From a virus, in IMG/VR virus record IMGVR_UViG_3300030451_006341, positions 1-29,499 of that record: 29,499 bases of DNA. The stretch is one strand, 5' to 3'. The notes below the pieces were generated by a model that saw only the letters and a program-made list of their open reading frames with translations, was not told where the DNA came from and made no database searches. Shown here in pieces: positions 8,326 to 15,560 of this stretch. The first letter of the stretch is position 1; each line of letters opens with the position of its first letter. Made by a program: the position numbers and the translations under genes.

Positions 8326-9003
8326 TTAGAAGACGAACCAGTTCGCTCCATTAGAATATAAACTAATAGCTGGATTAGAACCAGTTAGTGTATAGCTGGC
8401 GTCACCATCAATCGTGTATCCAGTTGCAGCATTAATTAAAATATTACTGCCATCTGTATGGCCTACCTCATCTTTAATAAGCAATATTGAACCAGAGCCA
8501 TATATAGAGGCACTTGGAATAAGAATGTTTACTTGACCTGTTTTCTGAACCCCCAAGATGTATCCTGGGGCGCTGGCTGTATAGCTTCCAACTGAACAGC
8601 TTTCATAAAGTACGTTTAGGCCTCTAACGTGAACAGCTTCAGTCGTCACACTGGCGCTTAGTACATTTGTAAAACTGGCGCCTGCTGTCCTAACAACTAA
8701 ACTTCCAATTCTGGTGTGCGTGTCATCATTAGTATCGCCAAAACTAGTTGAGCCTGTAGCGTCTATGACTGTGACATCTCTATAAGTAAACACACTAGCG
8801 CTTACTGTACCAGTAACAATTAAGTTGCCAGACAGCACCAATGAATTTGGAGGATTACCAGCGATTGATGAGGTGTAAAATACAAGATGGTTTGAACCAC
8901 TCGTTGCATTAGTGCCTGTTAAAAATTGTACTGATCCAGTCGGACCAGCGGCTTGTCCACCGCCCGATGATTCACAATCTACATAAGCCCATCCAAAAGA
9001 CAC
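8326..9003 (-). CDS. Structural protein of the GWAY type, probable GTG start
   Basis: The protein probably starts MSFGWAYVDCESSGGGQAAG, using GTG at 9003 just after the upstream stop at 9006. A TTG at 9033 would add ten residues but lies inside the previous gene and gives an unconvincing N-terminus. AAGPTGSVQFLTG leads into a Ser/Thr-rich beta region with LVLSGNLIVTGTVSAS-type blocks. The C-terminal module has ILIPSASIYGSGSILLIKDE, NILINAATGYTIDGDASYTL and ends LYSNGANWFVF, as in the adjacent MAY proteins. About 225 residues. The role is inferred as virion structural or fibre-associated. Confidence 0.68.
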   Translation of the reverse strand: MSFGWAYVDCESSGGGQAAGPTGSVQFLTGTNATSGSNHLVFYTSSIAGNPPNSLVLSGNLIVTGTVSASVFTYRDVTVIDATGSTSFGDTNDDTHTRIGSLVVRTAGASFTNVLSASVTTEAVHVRGLNVLYESCSVGSYTASAPGYILGVQKTGQVNILIPSASIYGSGSILLIKDEVGHTDGSNILINAATGYTIDGDASYTLTGSNPAISLYSNGANWFVF

Positions 9004-9005
9004 GT

Positions 9006-9431
9006 TTAGCCAACCCCCGCAGAACCACTCCAAGATGGACCGTCAGTTGTATTTGTTCTTTCAGGACGAATTGTTGTAAGACCTGCAACAATATCAACAT
9101 TTCTAGAACCAGTTAACCAAATTTGGGAAACTTTTAGCGGCAAAGGAGATGTGTGCCCAAGTTGTCCAGGAGAACCATCAATTTTGGGAACTGTAAAATA
9201 ATTACTGCCTTCAATGCCTGCTAAAGAAAAACCAACCTTAACCGCATTGTCGTCATCTCTATTGACAATTGTAACCCAGCGTGTCACATATGGAAAATTT
9301 ATAACCTGATGGTGGCTATCACCACCTGTACTATTCACAGCACCTGTGCAGAATGGGCGTCCAGAAGCTTGGTACGAGGGTACATTGTTAAGTCCCACTT
9401 CCATTTCCCATGATTTTTTAAAATTGCCCAC
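9006..9431 (-). CDS. Structural protein, tandem paralogue copy 2, GTG start
   Basis: This 141-residue protein closely matches the next gene upstream (9494-9922). Shared segments are FKKSWEMEVGLNNVP, YQ-SGRPF, NFPYVTRW-TIVN against EFPYVSRW-TVIN, NVDIVAGLTTIR and an identical C-terminus DGPSWSGSAGVG. It begins with GTG at 9431, preceded by GGAG at eight bases, whereas its paralogue has ATG after the same leader. It is probably a small virion protein, perhaps a decoration or fibre-associated subunit; no enzyme motif is present. The duplication spans the upstream control region as well. Confidence 0.75.
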   Translation of the reverse strand: MGNFKKSWEMEVGLNNVPSYQASGRPFCTGAVNSTGGDSHHQVINFPYVTRWVTIVNRDDDNAVKVGFSLAGIEGSNYFTVPKIDGSPGQLGHTSPLPLKVSQIWLTGSRNVDIVAGLTTIRPERTNTTDGPSWSGSAGVG

Positions 9432-9461
9432 TTAAAACTCCAAAATTTAAATATTCTAAAT

Positions 9462-9469
9462 ATAAATAG
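9462..9469 (-). promoter_or_regulatory. CTATTTAT motif upstream of the 9431 gene
   Basis: The coding strand reads GGTGACTATTTATATTTAGAATATTT, about 30 bases before the GTG start. It matches the leader of the paralogous gene at 9922 (AAGTGACTATTTATGTTGAG) and the region upstream of gp22. Promoter function is inferred. Confidence 0.4.
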
Positions 9470-9477
9470 TCACCTAT

Positions 9478-9485
9478 TATTTATA
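9478..9485 (-). promoter_or_regulatory. Exact T4-type late promoter sequence TATAAATA
   Basis: The minus strand reads GCTATAAATAATAGG in the short gap between the stop at 9494 and the start at 9431. TATAAATA is the T4 late promoter consensus recognised by gp55. It is the only exact match I found in an intergenic position on the transcribed strand. The nearby CTATTTAT motif could be the true element instead. Confidence 0.45.
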
Positions 9486-9493
9486 GCACAAGT

Positions 9494-9922
9494 CTACCCC
9501 ACTCCTGCTGAACCACTCCATGAAGGGCCATCGGAAGTTGCTGTTTTTTCAGAACGTATTGTGGTTAAGCCAGCAACTATATCAACGTTTGATGAACCAG
9601 AAATCCAAACTTGTGAGGCTTTTATTTCCAAAACACTTGTGTGAGCCAACAATCCTGGGGCACCTCCAAGATTTGGAACAGTAAAAAAATTAGTTCCATT
9701 AACTCCAGCTTCAGAAAAACCTACCTTAACTGAGTTTGAAATATCATTGTTAATAACAGTGATCCAACGTGAAACATATGGAAATTCTACAACTTGGGGG
9801 CCTCTTCCAGGGGAGCAATTAATTCCACCTGAAGCAAAAGGTCTACCGCTAACTTGATATGCTGGGACATTGTTAAGTCCCACTTCCATTTCCCATGATT
9901 TCTTAAAATTCTTGTTACCCAT
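9494..9922 (-). CDS. Structural protein, tandem paralogue copy 1
   Basis: This 142-residue protein starts MGNKNFKKSWEMEVGLNNVP and ends DGPSWSGSAGVG, paralogous along its length to the 9006-9431 product. Conserved positions include YQVSGRPF, FPYVSRWITVIN, VKVGFSEAGVNGTNFFTVP, a Leu-Ala-His-Thr turn and NVDIVAGLTTIR, a pattern of short beta strands. GGAG lies eight bases before the ATG. It sits just downstream of the bS21-like gene. A small structural protein role is inferred from placement in the head/fibre block. Confidence 0.75.
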   Translation of the reverse strand: MGNKNFKKSWEMEVGLNNVPAYQVSGRPFASGGINCSPGRGPQVVEFPYVSRWITVINNDISNSVKVGFSEAGVNGTNFFTVPNLGGAPGLLAHTSVLEIKASQVWISGSSNVDIVAGLTTIRSEKTATSDGPSWSGSAGVG

Positions 9923-9953
9923 CTAAAAACTCCAAAATTTAAACATACTCAAC

Positions 9954-9961
9954 ATAAATAG
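9954..9961 (-). promoter_or_regulatory. CTATTTAT motif upstream of the 9922 gene
   Basis: The coding strand reads AAGTGACTATTTATGTTGAG, about 31 bases before the ATG. It overlaps the stop codon of the bS21-like gene (the TGA is part of GTGAC). It is closely similar to the leader of the paralogous gene at 9431. Confidence 0.4.
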
Positions 9962-10207
9962 TCACTTGTTTCTTCTATTGCGTCTTTCTTTTGCGCGTTG
10001 TCTTTTTAGTTCTTGCCTAATACGCGCTCTTTCTGCTTTTTTACGTTTTTCTTTTTTTGCAACAGATGGCTTTTTATAGCAACGACGATCTTTGACTTCT
10101 TCAACTATTCTTTCTTTCTTGCATTTTTTAATAAATTTACGTATCATTCTTTCAGAATTGCCGCGGCATTCTCTAGAGGATACTAATACATTACATTGTT
10201 TTTTCAT
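9962..10207 (-). CDS. rpsU: Ribosomal protein bS21-like protein
   Basis: This 81-residue, strongly basic protein aligns well with bacterial small-subunit protein bS21. NVLVSSRECRGNSERMIRKF corresponds to the family's VxVRENExxxxALRRF start. IKKCKKERIVEEVKDRRCYK followed by KPSVAKKEKRKKAERAR corresponds to the SCEKxGVLxEVRRREFYEKPxxxRKRKK core. The C-terminus is an Arg/Lys-rich tail as in the family. In bacteria bS21 sits near the anti-Shine-Dalgarno end of 16S rRNA and affects initiation. Phage copies are known, particularly from aquatic phages. It lies four bases after the previous stop inside the head-gene block. The ribosome site is weak (AAGTGA). Confidence 0.85.
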   Translation of the reverse strand: MKKQCNVLVSSRECRGNSERMIRKFIKKCKKERIVEEVKDRRCYKKPSVAKKEKRKKAERARIRQELKRQRAKERRNRRNK

Positions 10208-10211
10208 ATTT

Positions 10212-10622
10212 TCACTTCATTGCATTCCAAATTTGAGATGCCCCTCCAACAAGAGAGGATATATCAACACCTGAATCACCAGCATCACCAAGATCAACAG
10301 AGCCTGGCTTGTGTTGTGTTTGTGCTGGTGCTGGTGATGTGCCTTCAAACAAATCTACACCATTATAAGCGTCTTTGCCAATTGCGTCTAGCATACGTTT
10401 CTTGTGTTCTCTTAGTTTAACAGATTGTTTGTTTTTACGCTGAATGTCCCTATCAAGGTTTTCTTCAACAGGAGCGCGCTTTGTTTCAACAACAAGATTA
10501 TTTTGCATACCGTGTGCTACTTCAGATACAATATTAGACAATAAGCCTTCTTCTAATAACACTTCGTGTATACATTCTTTCACCAATGGTTTGATAGCCT
10601 TTTTCAAATCAGCTTTTTTCAT
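10212..10622 (-). CDS. Conserved prohead-region protein, possible head-core component
   Basis: This 136-residue protein starts MKKADLKKAIKPLVKECIHE followed by VLLEEGLLSNIV, an amphipathic helical N-terminus. A charged middle includes KLREHKKRMLDAIGKDAYNG and VDLFEGTSPAP, and the C-terminus is GVDISSLVGGASQIWNAMK. It overlaps the gp21 stop by 14 bases, with GAGG before the ATG, so it is translationally linked to the protease. Small core proteins (gp67, gp68) flank gp21 in T4, but I cannot show homology. The N-terminus carries L-L-E, a potential gp21 cleavage pattern. Confidence 0.7.
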   Translation of the reverse strand: MKKADLKKAIKPLVKECIHEVLLEEGLLSNIVSEVAHGMQNNLVVETKRAPVEENLDRDIQRKNKQSVKLREHKKRMLDAIGKDAYNGVDLFEGTSPAPAQTQHKPGSVDLGDAGDSGVDISSLVGGASQIWNAMK

Positions 10623-11217
10623 TTAAAACCTCGTTTAATAATCTGTTAATTCTGTCTGCTTTTGTAAATACTTTGTTTTGAAATTCTTTTGCTTCTTTCA
10701 TCATAAAAGCCCCAGGAGTTGATGGCTCAGAAACAAAATCAAAACAAATTAATTGAAAGTCATCTTCTACAACTGTGTTGCCTTGAGATTCAGAAACAGA
10801 ACCCATTCCACGAGAAGAAATACCAATACTTACACCAGCACTGACAAGTGATTGAAGTACTTGCCCAGAGGGAGTATCAAGAACTTTCGCCTTACCCATA
10901 ACATTTTTACCATCCCACCAAACATCAGTCATCATATGTGACGCGTTTCTAAGATTGATAACAGAATCATCAGGGTGATCTAGCTCTCCAAGAGCGCGGC
11001 GCTCTTTAACAAGTTTAGAATAATTTACCATTTCTCTTTTTAGTACATGTTCTGGATAAACTCTGCCGTTTCCATTTACAGTATCAGCTTTTTGAATTAT
11101 CCCAGTAAGCATCATACCACCATTCGATACAAAACGTTTTTCTTCTTCTGTAAGTAGATCTTGACAAACTCCACCATCGCAGAGTTCATAATACTCTCTA
11201 AGTAACTTCTGACCCAT
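10609..11217 (-). CDS. 21: Prohead protease, T4 gp21-like
   Basis: This is the serine protease that processes capsid and scaffold proteins inside the prohead. Among 202 residues the catalytic-type motifs are clear: GRVYPEHVLKREM at 51-63, GELDHPDD with His81, and GVSIGISSRGMGS with Ser134/Ser135, followed by FQLICFDFVSEPSTPGAFM. This is the S78/gp21 pattern, and the length is near T4 gp21. It is preceded by AAAGGA and followed by an overlapping small gene. T4 gp21 cuts after Glu in [I/L]-x-E, which matters for the many leader-bearing proteins in this window. Confidence 0.95.
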   Translation of the reverse strand: MGQKLLREYYELCDGGVCQDLLTEEEKRFVSNGGMMLTGIIQKADTVNGNGRVYPEHVLKREMVNYSKLVKERRALGELDHPDDSVINLRNASHMMTDVWWDGKNVMGKAKVLDTPSGQVLQSLVSAGVSIGISSRGMGSVSESQGNTVVEDDFQLICFDFVSEPSTPGAFMMKEAKEFQNKVFTKADRINRLLNEVLNEKS

Positions 11218-11241
11218 AGTTAAGATCCTTTACAGCATCGT

Positions 11242-11592
11242 CTAACTGGTTGAAGCATCCACTTGTTTGTCCAAGTGGCAGGTGTCGCTATTTGCATATT
11301 TGTGTTCATATTTAACTCCGTTGTCTCCGAATACCATATTCAGAATATAAGATGTTCCTGATGATAACCAACCTAATAAGAAGTAATTTGCAACAGAAAC
11401 TTCAAAACTAAATAGTTGCGTGAACGGAGAAAGTAGCATTAAAAACCAACCGACATGAAATCCCATACACATTGGGCATTTAAATAGTTGTCCTAGACGA
11501 CCTTCTGTTGGCCTTAAACCGTCAAATATTTTACCGTATACAAGTATTTGTGTGAGCCCGTAAGCGCATAATATAAATGTTAATAGTTCCAT
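11242..11592 (-). CDS. Small membrane protein with CPMC motif, DUF1360-like
   Basis: This 116-residue protein has hydrophobic segments at about 2-18 and 46-62 and a third at about 68-88. Between the first two lies LRPTEGRLGQLFKCPMCMGF followed by HVGW. A CPxCxGxxVG turn next to membrane helices is typical of a small uncharacterised phage/bacterial family (DUF1360-like; assignment from memory of the motif). The C-terminal tail is polar. The gene starts directly after the previous stop (TAAATG) with AGGAG, in the interval between portal and protease. Function unknown. Confidence 0.65.
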   Translation of the reverse strand: MELLTFILCAYGLTQILVYGKIFDGLRPTEGRLGQLFKCPMCMGFHVGWFLMLLSPFTQLFSFEVSVANYFLLGWLSSGTSYILNMVFGDNGVKYEHKYANSDTCHLDKQVDASTS

Positions 11593-12204
11593 TTATTCTC
11601 CTAATGGTTCAATTTTAACTTTTCCAGAGTGTTCCCCAGACTGTATTCTAGCATCCATTACAGATTCAGCAGTAATGGTGCCTAATAGTTGAGATATTTT
11701 TGTGTTTGGGTCAACATCACCATTTACAGCATTTTCTATTTTGTCTTTCATAATTGAAAAAACTTGCTTTTCTGGCTCAGAAGGCCTGGTTATATTGCCA
11801 CCTTTGGTTTCAAGATCTCGCATAAATATTTGTAAATTATCGTTTAAATCAAAATATGAAGCTGCTGAGCCTGGTTTATATGTTCCATCTTCAATATCGG
11901 CAAATGCCATAATTGAGGCTTGCAGCATTTGCTCAACCACCTTTTCGGCAACAACCCCTGCCGCGGCGCCTGCTGCTACGCCAGCACCTGCAGTAGCAAC
12001 TCCAGTGGCAGCACCTAAGCCAACCCCCATAAGTTTGGCTACATATCCTCCATATTCGGCTGCAAACTTTTTCAGTGTACTTGGATCTTTTTCTTTAAAG
12101 TATTCAACAAGTTCTCCGATAGTCATTATTTCTTGAGGGGTTTTTTTTGTTATTCTTATTTCATTAACAACAAACTTATTCCAATTTTCTATTAAAGTTT
12201 TCAT
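11593..12204 (-). CDS. Capsid-targeting-like leader protein with Gly/Ala-rich hydrophobic segment
   Basis: This 203-residue protein begins MKTLIENWNKFVVNEI, the ENW-type leader shared with the products starting at 24057 and 20985. The leader resembles the T4 capsid-targeting peptide and contains LIE, an [I/L]-x-E site. Residues 58-86 form a long Gly/Ala hydrophobic stretch (LMGVGLGAATGVATAGAGVA continuing AAGAAAGVVAE), which could insert in a membrane. The rest is polar. No strong ribosome site is visible before the ATG, which follows the previous stop closely. Packaging in the head and ejection with DNA is an inference; no enzymatic domain is recognised. Confidence 0.7.
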   Translation of the reverse strand: MKTLIENWNKFVVNEIRITKKTPQEIMTIGELVEYFKEKDPSTLKKFAAEYGGYVAKLMGVGLGAATGVATAGAGVAAGAAAGVVAEKVVEQMLQASIMAFADIEDGTYKPGSAASYFDLNDNLQIFMRDLETKGGNITRPSEPEKQVFSIMKDKIENAVNGDVDPNTKISQLLGTITAESVMDARIQSGEHSGKVKIEPLGE

Positions 12205-12205
12205 T

Positions 12206-12745
12206 TTAAATTGTATACAAGTAGCTTAATGAATATGGATCTCGAATAAATCCTGGCCTAATTGATCCTTTCTCGGTGGACTGTGGTACTTCTCCAAGCT
12301 CAGTAGAGTCTTCTTTATCAGGGTGTATCAGTTCATCGTCCGACATGCTTATAATTGCTTCAGTCGATTCAAAATATGGCCTTTCTTCATCAATAAATTT
12401 GGATATATTAATTAATGTCATTTTTGCAGTGTCAAGATCTTTCTTAAAAGATTTTTGAAGTTCGCCCTCAAGTACTCCATAAAAAGCCCCACCTTGAATA
12501 CTTTCAGGGATTACGAGACCTTTCTTCCGTAAATGTGCAAACAGTCTATTTTGTGCACCATACACCAAGTCAGACATTGTTTCTTTTGGAAAAGCTAAAA
12601 CTTTATTGTCAGATGGAGACAGTACGATATCAATATCTCCATGATCAAAAATCATTAAATCACCGCTCATACTTTTGCGGACATCCATCTCTAAACGAAC
12701 TACAGCTGATTGATGGCCGCGGCCAATTTTAATTGTTAGAGCCAT
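12206..12745 (-). CDS. Conserved protein of unknown function, head region
   Basis: This is a protein of about 179 residues beginning MALTIKIGRGHQSAVVRLEM. AAGGA lies eleven bases before this ATG; a TTG two codons earlier (12751) has better spacing and is an alternative start. It contains MIFDHGDIDIVLSPSDNKVL, FPKETMSDLVYGAQNRLFAH and an acidic stretch around ISMSDDELIHPDKEDSTE, ending PYSLSYLYTI. No known motif is recognised. It overlaps the upstream gene's end by 17 bases and sits between portal and protease, so a role in head assembly is plausible but unproven. Confidence 0.65.
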   Translation of the reverse strand: MALTIKIGRGHQSAVVRLEMDVRKSMSGDLMIFDHGDIDIVLSPSDNKVLAFPKETMSDLVYGAQNRLFAHLRKKGLVIPESIQGGAFYGVLEGELQKSFKKDLDTAKMTLINISKFIDEERPYFESTEAIISMSDDELIHPDKEDSTELGEVPQSTEKGSIRPGFIRDPYSLSYLYTI

Positions 12746-13559
12746 CTGCAAATATTTCCTTTGTTAAGCTTTGAGTTTTAAGCACAGTAAGCAATACATT
12801 GTCATTAATCTTAGCTGTTGCAAACGAATTTAATTTTTCAATCACTTCTTCTAATTTTAATGACATGTCTTTATCTTCTTTAATTTCAGTAACTTCACGT
12901 GCATGTTCAAGTTTATTTTTCAATCTTGATATTTCATTATTTAAGTAAACTTTTAATTCAACGGAGTTATCAGTAAATGAAGAAATATAATGTGTAAGCA
13001 ATGTTTTTTGTTCTTCCAATAAATTAGTAGAATATTTTTCATTAAACTTTTTCACAAATGTTTGAACAACAACATTATCAACATGTTCTTCGTTTGAGAC
13101 ATTTTCTACCGCAGTCATGTATTCAACCATTTCATTTTCTAACATAACACGCTTTCGAGGTGTTGTTTTTATAGAAAATAACTGATCTATTGTGGCAAGT
13201 GTTTTATAATTTGGCACAAAGTTATTAAATATGTCTGAGTCTATCTGTTTATTAATATCATTAATCATTTGTGATTGGAGCTTAAACAAGCCAGTTGGAT
13301 CAATCATTCTTTTTTCAGCTGTTGCTGTTTCTAGTAGTCGGCGTGAATCTTTTTCGCTCAAACCACTCGCCTCATAAAGCGAACGATAACAATCTAAATC
13401 TTTGCTAAGTATACACGCTGGGTTAAAATACTTCTTGATGACGTTCACAACTTTATTTTTGTGTTCGTGATCTCCTTTTAAAACAGCAGCCGTGGCCTCT
13501 TTTATTAATGCCTCGTAAACAAAAGCAGTGTTTCTTTTTTTGTTATGCCTGTTCTTCAT
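12729..13559 (-). CDS. Conserved protein of unknown function following portal
   Basis: This 276-residue helical protein starts MKNRHNKKRNTAFVYEALIK. It is highly charged (Lys/Glu/Asn-rich) with likely coiled-coil segments around 205-245 (NEISRLKNKLEHAREVTEIK) and no membrane segment. The ATG at 13559 overlaps the portal gene by 17 bases with GGAG at seven bases, indicating translational coupling. The KRNTAFVYEAL opening is, to my recollection, recurrent in marine T4-like phages at this location. It occupies the interval where T4 has gp67/gp68 core genes, but I see no homology to those. Confidence 0.68.
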   Translation of the reverse strand: MKNRHNKKRNTAFVYEALIKEATAAVLKGDHEHKNKVVNVIKKYFNPACILSKDLDCYRSLYEASGLSEKDSRRLLETATAEKRMIDPTGLFKLQSQMINDINKQIDSDIFNNFVPNYKTLATIDQLFSIKTTPRKRVMLENEMVEYMTAVENVSNEEHVDNVVVQTFVKKFNEKYSTNLLEEQKTLLTHYISSFTDNSVELKVYLNNEISRLKNKLEHAREVTEIKEDKDMSLKLEEVIEKLNSFATAKINDNVLLTVLKTQSLTKEIFADGSNN

Positions 13560-15552
13560 CTTTTTGCTCCGTTAATACTTTTTTATTTTCCAAACTTTCT
13601 ATAATATTTTTAATAGAATTATTTAGTTCAAACAATTTTTGTTCTTCAACTTGCTCGTTCAACTTATAAATAGGCTCTTGCTCTTCGTAAATACCTTTTG
13701 CTATACTTGGTATACTATTGATTTCAGAGCCAGGAAATACATTTCTAATTGTTGAACTACTTTTTTCTGCGCTACGTTTAGCAGCATAGTTTCTAACACG
13801 AGGGCCCGAATCTTTTCTTCTGTCATTTTTGACAGGCGTATACGTACTTTTTTCATATGTTCGTTTATCGTTTCTAGAGCCTGGTGGGACTGCCAACAAT
13901 GGTGACTCATCGCCGCCACCTGCTGGTTCTCCACCAGCATCACCACCACCAAGATCTAAATCACCACCTGCATCACCTGCTGGGATTTCTGCTGGACCTC
14001 CTGCGTCATCACCGCCAAGATCTAAATCATCACCGCCGCCGCCTAGATCTAAATCACCACCTAAGCCGCCTGTTTCTCCAGCAGCTTGTGCTTCAGCGAC
14101 TGCTTGAAGTGATGCATCGTGCTTACGGTCGTAATACATTTCGCGCTGATTACGAATAAATTCTTCATGAGACATACCGAAGATATTTTCTGCAACCCAA
14201 CGACGAGAAAAGTATCCTTCCGTTGCTGAACCAGCGATATCAAACTTAGCTTTCCAGTGCTCAATCTCTTGGAGTTCAGCAATCTTGGATGGGTTGTTAA
14301 GAGCAAGCTTGAATGACAATAAATCGTCGCCGCGAAACCCAAGAGTATAAAGATGAATAATTCCAACTTTTTCAAGTTCTGCAATAATAACTCTTTGTAG
14401 TCTTTGAATTGTTCTTGCAAAACGAATATCTTTTTGCGCAAGTGTTGTTTTATCTTCTGAAGCGCCTTCACCCATAGCAAGATATGCTTGGGGGATTTTT
14501 AGCGCAGAAAAAAGTTTGTCGCGAAGGTATTTAATATCGTCAATGGCTGTAATGTTTTGTGCCCCTGCAAGTGATTGTATTTCTGTTTGCGAGCCTGCGC
14601 GTACTGGAATGAAATAATCTTCTTCGATTGACATCGGGTTGTAACGCAAGTCAATGCGGCCTGTGCTTGGATCGACGACGGAGTGTCTTTTAAGTTGAGT
14701 AACAATCTTTTCCATATATTGTTCAACTTCATTCGGAGGCACTGCACCAACATCAATCTTAAACACACGACGTTCTGAAGAGCGAACCACTCTGTATGCC
14801 ATCATTGCATCTTCCATAAGCGTCAATTGGCGCCAGATACGTCTGGCTGGTTCAAGAATTGAAGTACCGTATGGTTGATATTTATCGTTTCCTAAAACAC
14901 GAAAATGTGCAATTTGCCAGTTTTCAAATGTCATACCTGCTGAGTTCCACTGATACTGCACATAATTTGGGTTTGTAGCGTCTTGTCCTTCGAGCCTTTC
15001 AATTTCTTGAATTGGTAAAGTAATAACAGACTTAACACCAAATTTATCATCAATGTCCATATACAAGAAAAAATCACCATACTTGCACATTGTGCGAGAC
15101 CATCCAAATAAATTATATTGAATATTTAATATGCTATTATACAAAGTTTCTAAAACAGCTTTGATTTCTTCATTAGCACATCTGATATTTAACATTGGCT
15201 TAAGGTCAGAGTACGTTGTCATCTCATCAGCATATATATCAAGTGTTGAGGCAATTTCAGGCATGTATTCCATTTGATCAAAGTCCACATAACGCTCAGA
15301 ACGACGCTGGTTAGCAATTGCATTGGTAGCAATTTGATCAAGAGGGTTGTACAGTGTCTTCTTGAACTGCTGCCCTGATGCTGACTTAAACCTTGATGAA
15401 TATTTATCTAAGTGCTGCCTACGAATGCGGCGCCCTGATTGTGAGCGATAGTTTACAATTGGGCCTGAAAAAAGACGAGTTAGTCTTTTAAATAATTCTG
15501 ATTCTTCATTCGCTGGATTTTTGCCTTTTGGTCTAATTCTGTTGTCTGCCAT
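13543..15552 (-). CDS. 20: Portal vertex protein, T4 gp20-like
   Basis: This protein forms the dodecameric ring through which DNA enters and leaves the head. It has 669 residues. The family region is clear: RRSERYVDFDQMEYMPEIAS, YADEMTTYSD, EWK/LIGN-type central strands, RVFKIDVGAVPPNEVEQYME, and IDDIKYLRDKLFSALKIPQA with YLAMGEGASEDKTTLAQKDIRFAR. About residues 487-552 form a Gly/Asp-rich low-complexity insert with repeated GGDLDLGG units, unusual for portal. The C-terminal 100 residues are charged. The start at 15552 is preceded by AAGTGAGA. It directly follows the terminase gene with a nine-base gap. Confidence 0.96.
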   Translation of the reverse strand: MADNRIRPKGKNPANEESELFKRLTRLFSGPIVNYRSQSGRRIRRQHLDKYSSRFKSASGQQFKKTLYNPLDQIATNAIANQRRSERYVDFDQMEYMPEIASTLDIYADEMTTYSDLKPMLNIRCANEEIKAVLETLYNSILNIQYNLFGWSRTMCKYGDFFLYMDIDDKFGVKSVITLPIQEIERLEGQDATNPNYVQYQWNSAGMTFENWQIAHFRVLGNDKYQPYGTSILEPARRIWRQLTLMEDAMMAYRVVRSSERRVFKIDVGAVPPNEVEQYMEKIVTQLKRHSVVDPSTGRIDLRYNPMSIEEDYFIPVRAGSQTEIQSLAGAQNITAIDDIKYLRDKLFSALKIPQAYLAMGEGASEDKTTLAQKDIRFARTIQRLQRVIIAELEKVGIIHLYTLGFRGDDLLSFKLALNNPSKIAELQEIEHWKAKFDIAGSATEGYFSRRWVAENIFGMSHEEFIRNQREMYYDRKHDASLQAVAEAQAAGETGGLGGDLDLGGGGDDLDLGGDDAGGPAEIPAGDAGGDLDLGGGDAGGEPAGGGDESPLLAVPPGSRNDKRTYEKSTYTPVKNDRRKDSGPRVRNYAAKRSAEKSSSTIRNVFPGSEINSIPSIAKGIYEEQEPIYKLNEQVEEQKLFELNNSIKNIIESLENKKVLTEQKDEEQA
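13666..13673 (-). promoter_or_regulatory. CTATTTAT motif inside the end of the portal gene
   Basis: This is a further copy of the strand-biased CTATTTAT sequence, about 107 bases before the start at 13559 and inside coding sequence (GAGCCTATTTATAAG). It is listed for completeness of the motif set. As a promoter it is weaker than the intergenic copies. Confidence 0.2.
13900..14090 (-). repeat. Gly/Asp-rich coding repeats in portal
   Basis: Short imperfect repeats with the core ccaagatctaaatcaccacc (plus strand) recur at about 13949, 14020 and 14041. They encode GGDLDLGG units. They make a low-complexity acidic-glycine linker in the portal protein. Confidence 0.75.
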
Positions 15553-15560
15553 TTATATTC

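Noticed and set aside
9004-9033. TTG start for the gene ending at 8326
   Set aside because: It lies inside the preceding gene and gives an atypical N-terminus; GTG at 9003 gives the MSFGWAYVDC start and follows the stop directly.
13829-14159. Pro/Ser/His-rich open frames on the plus strand opposite the portal insert
   Set aside because: They arise from the antisense of Gly/Asp repeats; low complexity and wrong strand for this all-minus region.
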